Shown here in pieces: positions 59,046 to 64,000 of a stretch of DNA of 64,000 nt; the first letter of the stretch is position 1; each line of letters begins with the position of its first letter. Position numbers and translations under genes: made by a program. The DNA is from Tupaia tana (Eukaryota > Chordata > Mammalia > Scandentia > Tupaiidae), in NCBI GenBank assembly GCA_026018925.1, contig JAKSZU010000002.1, positions 55,457,837-55,521,836 on the forward strand, given 5' to 3'. A model generated the notes under the pieces. That model was not told where the DNA came from. It searched no databases and saw only the letters and a program-made list of their open reading frames with translations.

Positions 59046-59590
59046 CAGACACATAGATGATAGAAAATTCCCTTATCAGGAGACAGAACAACAATACATT
59101 TTGGTGGTTTCATTGTTTTTATTGTTATAGACTCTGAAAAAAATGGGAAAAATTCCTATATTATTAATATTAATAACATTTGAAAGCTTTTTTTTTTTTC
59201 TAATTTCTTCTCTTTGCTCAGTAGGACCAAATAAAAGAGGAAAGAGTAAGAAAAGACTATGAAATCTTATTTGAGAATACTTAAATAAATTTAAGTTCAC
59301 AAAATGAATTTCATCCAGCAGATGATGGTTGCTGTTCTTATTTTATACTGGACACTGGTAAATAACAGGACCATGTAATAAAATGAGCCTAGTTTTTAAA
59401 TAAAGTCTTTTAATTAGGAACTTAATAGGACTTAATTTTAACTTTGAAATGTATAGTTGTCTAAACGATTCAAATAAGCAAGGGTACATTTAAAATAAAT
59501 TCCAAGCAACACAGAGATAAGACCCCAAAGTGGTTCTGACGTTGATATCTGGGAGTTGATCTCTCACCAAGAATTGATCTTATGATTCCT
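59046..59590. other. No recognisable feature
   Basis: AT-rich sequence; the frame at 59076-59300 (-) has no recognisable domain. Confidence 0.4.
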
Positions 59591-59591
59591 T

Positions 59592-59815
59592 TGTAAGTTT
59601 ATTTATGTATTTCTTTCATGAATGAGAGAGAGAGAGCACTGTTTACAGGGTCCTGAGGCTGCAATCCACCTCAGCCTTCACCCACCCCTAGATCATGGGT
59701 AAGCATATGTCTGTACTCGGTGAGGTCTCCATATTTAATCCAGGAACCTTCCCATGTGGGACTGCCTAACAAAGCATAGAGTTTTACCACTTTGAGTGCA
59801 TGTGACCCCAATCTT
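59592..59815 (-). mobile_element. Low-copy SINE-like element, copy 2
   Basis: Starts T-rich, then catgaatgagagagagagag, ggctgcaatccacctcagcc, accttcccatgtgggactgc and accactttgagtgcatgtga. It shares the first part with 43984-44170 and differs from the main SINE. Confidence 0.4.
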
Positions 59816-62800
59816 GTGGTTTGTAGTAAGAGAGGCAGATTAGAATAACTTGGGAAAATTTAGACAATTACAATGGTCTGGGTACTTTCCTTGGCCTACA
59901 GACCAATTCCTCAAAGGTAGGCCCTGGACACACATATTTAAAAAAACATTCCATTCCTTTCACAATCTGATCATAGTAACCACCAGGAATACACTAAAAA
60001 GTAACTGACTTTGATATTTATAGCCTTACTAAAACTATGGTTTTGAGTAGTTGAACTCTGAAACTCTGCTGGTTTTCATAACAATGCCAACCCATGCAAG
60101 ATATTCTATGAAGCTATAGTGAAAGTTTTGCTTCTTCCAGGAGGGCTATTATTGTCCCCCATACTTTGGAATGGTTACAGATGAGCATCAGCGTAGGTCT
60201 GCTTTTTGGCAAAGAGTTCTGAGTTTCTCTACTCCCATTTATCTATGTATTTTAGAAGATTGGAACTGCTAGTCTATTTTATTTGTTTCATTAGAAAATA
60301 TTGTCCTAATCTACCAATTGTGAATCCATTCACCTACAGACAGAGTAAAAATAATCATGTTTCAACATTTCCACAAAAAGATATCAACCTTATCCTCTAG
60401 CCTTCTGGTTGTCAAAGCAGTCAGAATGACTCTTTATCAACTAGAGGTGACATCTCCATATCGATTCCAGAAGGTAATCCCAGATACCCCACTATTTAAT
60501 TCTTATGAAGAGCTTCTTCACCAATTATAGTAATAACATTTATGGGTGTTTTCTTAAAGGAAATGGAGTCCCGCTATAAATTAAATCTCACAAGTGTTCA
60601 ATCAGACCATCCCTCCAGAGGCTGCGTATTTGCACTACACCGTTCGCTTCCCAGTAGATTTCTCTTACGGAGTTGCACTTTGGGTTGTACCATCAGTCAC
60701 TTGACTTCTTCTGACAATGACAAAAATCAGTAATCCTCTCAGGTTATTTTGAGCAATAAGGACAAACCCAGGTCTTACAGGAAGAGCGGATCCAAACTCA
60801 TTATGTCTTCGGAAACCCCTGCAGTTCCAGTGGCCAACTCTCTCAAACCCCAGCTCCGCAGCAGGAGATAATTGATGATACCATTTCTACGTCTACAAAA
60901 TCATTGTGTCACCCTTTGCTCTGTGTGTCCTTCCCACTGCGTGCCTATTTATTGTCTCAGCTGCCTCTTAGCTCTTGCAACCTAACTGTTCCCTCTGTGT
61001 CCTTCAGTTCCTGCTCACACTTCCAAATAATTGCCTCCCTCTGTGTACCTCTTATCTTCAAACGCCTCTAAGAAAACACACCCAATTGTTTTCATTCTAC
61101 TTCAGTCATCCTTTTTAAGCCAAGCTTTTTTGTCAGATGGCCTTATAGGCCTCTAGCCAGTCTGTAAACATTAGTTACTCTTGAGTCAAGTGTCCCTCCT
61201 ATCCCCAGGCCAATTAGCTGTTGCCATAATGTTTGTAGTAGTGTGTGTGTGTGTGTGTGTGTGTGTGTATTGGAAGGGGAGCCATATGGACAGAGTACAG
61301 AAATTTGACTCTTTTTAGAGGCACTCTGTGGCACTCACAAGCTCTTTGAGTGTTAGTCTATCCAGTTTTGCACTAAGAAATTGTATAAAAATATTTATGA
61401 GACTTAATATTGCATTTATTTTAGGAATGGTGTTGTGAATGTCCTGTTATATCTTACTGTGTGCCCTTTACACAGATCTATGAGATAAATGTCTTTTACT
61501 TCTTAGTATAATGAAAATTTTTGCCTTCCGTGTGTTGCTGGTTTTTACTCACCATGCATTTTGTAAACAAAATTCTTTTAAATATATCAGAATTAAATGT
61601 ATGGTTCATCTCTAGCAAAAATAAATGATTTTATGGTCTGTGTCTATAGCTCATACCACCCTTACTTCCCCTGTTTTGACCTAATTTACCTATTCGTCCT
61701 GTTTAATTTTATATTGTGTCATGTGTATCTATTAAGACACATCAAATCTTAAACATAAAAGATTATAAAAAATATAAAAATGATATATAAAGTGATAAAA
61801 ACTGTAATTATCTATTAATACAGTCATCCATTCACTAGTGTAAATTTCTCAAGAAAAGTAGTTATATCATCATCCTTGTATCTATAGAATTTTGCCTAGT
61901 AACAACCCACAATAAGCAATTATAAAAGTTCATTGAGTAAGCAAGGTTCAGTGACTTTTCTAAAATATTGGAAGATGATAAACTCCACACTGCAACTATT
62001 GTACAAAATACGCGTTTGGAAATAAGATTATTTTAAAGAAACCAGCATATTTTATGATATAATCTTAGTGACAATATTGTCAGATGTTAAATTCTCATTC
62101 ATCATCACTACAATATCTCTTTTCTTTTTATCAAGCAACACTACTACAGTCATGAATAGCATAAAAGTGAGATTCATATAAGTTCATAAGTTGATGAGAA
62201 AAAAAACAAGAATTACATTTTGTAATCATTGAAGACCAAAGCCAATACTTTAAAAGCAAATTGCAAATTCTTTTAGTAATCATTGTGGCATTACTATTCA
62301 TCATTGTAACCTAACTCTGAATGAAATTGTATTTTCATGTTAGTGCCCTTTGAAATATGTAATTCCATAAGCATTCCATTGTGATGAAAGTGCTTGTGAC
62401 CAAACAGAGAAAACACTGTATAAGGACTTACTCATGGCAAGTTTTTGGCAACCACTTAAAGGGGACAAAAAAGAGGAATTTAATATAATTCAATCAAACA
62501 CTGGGTAATACACATGAGACAAAAACAAGGCTGGAAAGAAAATTAGTAAAGTCAGCATTATTACTGAATGTGACACTTTATAGTATTTTAGAACTGGCTA
62601 AAGGAATGCGTTGTGTTAATTGATAAAACAGCTAATTTCTGTGTATGACTACTGAAGTTAAAGAAAAAGTTAACTGTAGGAAACATTAAGAAATGTGACC
62701 CGAGGATATCACTTCATGTTTCTGGAAGGGTAAATAGCCAGCCTGGGATTCTTTCATTGGTCGAGGAAGCCCAGGAATGCCATCAGGGTCCTATGGGCTT

Positions 62801-63860
62801 GCTTCTGTCTGTCCTGTATAATTTCAGCCTGTCACTGGGGATGCCATGTTACACTGCTCTCCAACGCTGCCTGGAAAGGAGAGCAAGCCTATTCCGTTGC
62901 AGCCATCACTAAGCGCCTTCTTACAGTCCGATAAAAGCCCTTGACCTTTTTACTTAAAACTGAAGTGTATGATCATTGGAACTGATAGTCTGTGTGTGTC
63001 TTCTGGATGGACTCCAGTCCAGGTCCCTAATGGGAGCAGTGTTTTAACACATTCCCCTCGTTTCAAATTCTTACTCACTACCCTTTAAAAAGGAAGCCTC
63101 GTCGTGGGTGAAATTTGGGCTCATAAAACTCTGTATTAGTTATATACTGACTCTGTGCTATTAAAACAAAGCTCTTTAGGAGCGCCATCGGATACCTTTC
63201 AGAGGAGGGAGTCTTGGCTGTTATTCTTACAGCGCCCCTGAAAGATCCCTGCGCTTCTCTCTGGCTGCAGCTTTTGTTTCCAGCCCTTCTTTTTTCAATG
63301 GTTGTCATGGAATCACCTTATTAACATATGAAAAGCCATACACAACACTTTTCCCTTTACCCCCAACTCCCCCACAACCAAAAGCCTGTTGCTAAAGCCT
63401 TGGTCCTTAATATTCATGTAAAGGAGGGTGGGGTGTGAGAACAGAAATAAAATTGTGTGTGAAAAAACAAAGACGTTTTCAACTTGCCTCCTCTGGGGCA
63501 AAAATGGATGATTTTTAAACAGTTAGACTTTTCTCAGTTTCTGTCTTCTTACCAAGTCTTCCTCACATTACTGCAATTGTCGCTTCCTACCTTGTTAGAA
63601 CCAACATTATTCACCAGAATTGATTTTCATTGCCTCATGAGTCAGAGAATAGACATGCATGCTTCCCAACATACTATGTCAATAGCTTTTGCTTATTTAA
63701 GGGTTCATTTCAATGGTTAATTCTCATGTTTTCTTAAAAATAATTTTGAAATGTAAAAGATTGCTTTTGTACAGAATTTTTGCTTTAGTACAGAAAATAC
63801 TATTTTTTTTAAATAATTTTATTTGTTGTATGGACTACAGCTCATAAAAACAGAAAGAGA
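59816..63860. other. Longest repeat-poor interval; no gene seen
   Basis: I see no SINE and no L1 landmark across about 4 kb. Short frames (60206-60400, 60542-60733, 63078-63308, 63313-63501, 63484-63720) lack recognisable domains. It contains a (TG)n at 61241-61269 and a block of higher complexity at 62700-63450. Confidence 0.5.
61241..61269 (+). repeat. (TG)n microsatellite
   Basis: About 14 TG units. Confidence 0.92.
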
Positions 63861-63867
63861 TTGTGTG

Positions 63868-64000
63868 GGGTTTTCTGTTTGTTTGTTTGTTTGTTTTATT
63901 TTGTTTCGATTTTGTTTTGTTTTGTTGTGTTTTGCTACAGAGCACATGAGTTTACCAGAGAGAGGGGAAGTGAGAAAGCAAGCCTCCAGCTGGAACCAAG
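63868..64000 (-). mobile_element. Short-type tRNA SINE cut by the window edge
   Basis: (GTTT)n/T-rich tail, gttttgctacagagcacatg, then gtgagaaagcaagcctccag without the central hairpin block. The tRNA-like head lies beyond the window. Confidence 0.8.

Overview
The window is non-coding DNA from a placental mammal. It is AT-rich and packed with LINE-1 debris, MaLR-type LTRs, MIR-like relics and more than 35 copies of one tRNA-derived SINE superfamily. I find no protein-coding gene I would defend. Nearly every open frame is a translated SINE body, an L1 ORF fragment or chance. The SINE has an RNA polymerase III A box and B box at its head, a CT-rich body, a conserved 3' motif (ctatagcaaaaacctctcc) and an A tail. 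From memory this best fits the CYN-type tRNA SINEs of colugos (Dermoptera). Sparse 7SL-derived sequence at 43.34 and 46.6 kb points to Euarchontoglires. The species is inference; it could not be checked here.

Layout. 0-4 kb: an L1-type ORF1 remnant in one frame with three nonsense codons, not followed by ORF2, then two copies of an L1-like 3' tail (tail B), then an ancient L1M. 6.2-7.6 kb: a 5'-truncated L1 with a 14-bp target-site duplication (TSD), split by a SINE. 8.1 kb: a small palindromic DNA element. 10-20 kb: SINEs, an MLT1-like LTR and an L1 with an internal inversion. 20-22.4 kb: ancient L1M. 22.9-32.3 kb: SINEs, an MLT1A-like LTR (29.4-29.86 kb) and L1 3' ends. 32.9-33.6 kb: the only CpG-dense block. 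35.9-36.7 kb: ancient L1M split by the palindromic element, itself split by a SINE. 37-52 kb: a dense SINE field. 52.5-57.3 kb: stacked L1s, including a large inverted L1 carrying a nested L1, two SINEs and a 56-bp SINE patch. 59.8-63.8 kb: the longest repeat-poor stretch.

Nested insertions give a relative chronology: L1M, MIR and MLT1 oldest; then the palindromic element and older SINE subfamilies; then L1s with tails A and B; then the young SINE subfamily, whose copies keep many CpGs and often 16-18-bp TSDs. The most unusual items are the candidate ORF1-only (half-L1) lineage, a SINE subfamily sharing one internal deletion junction, a tRNA-7SL composite SINE, the SINE patch inside L1, and the unexplained CpG-rich block at 33 kb.
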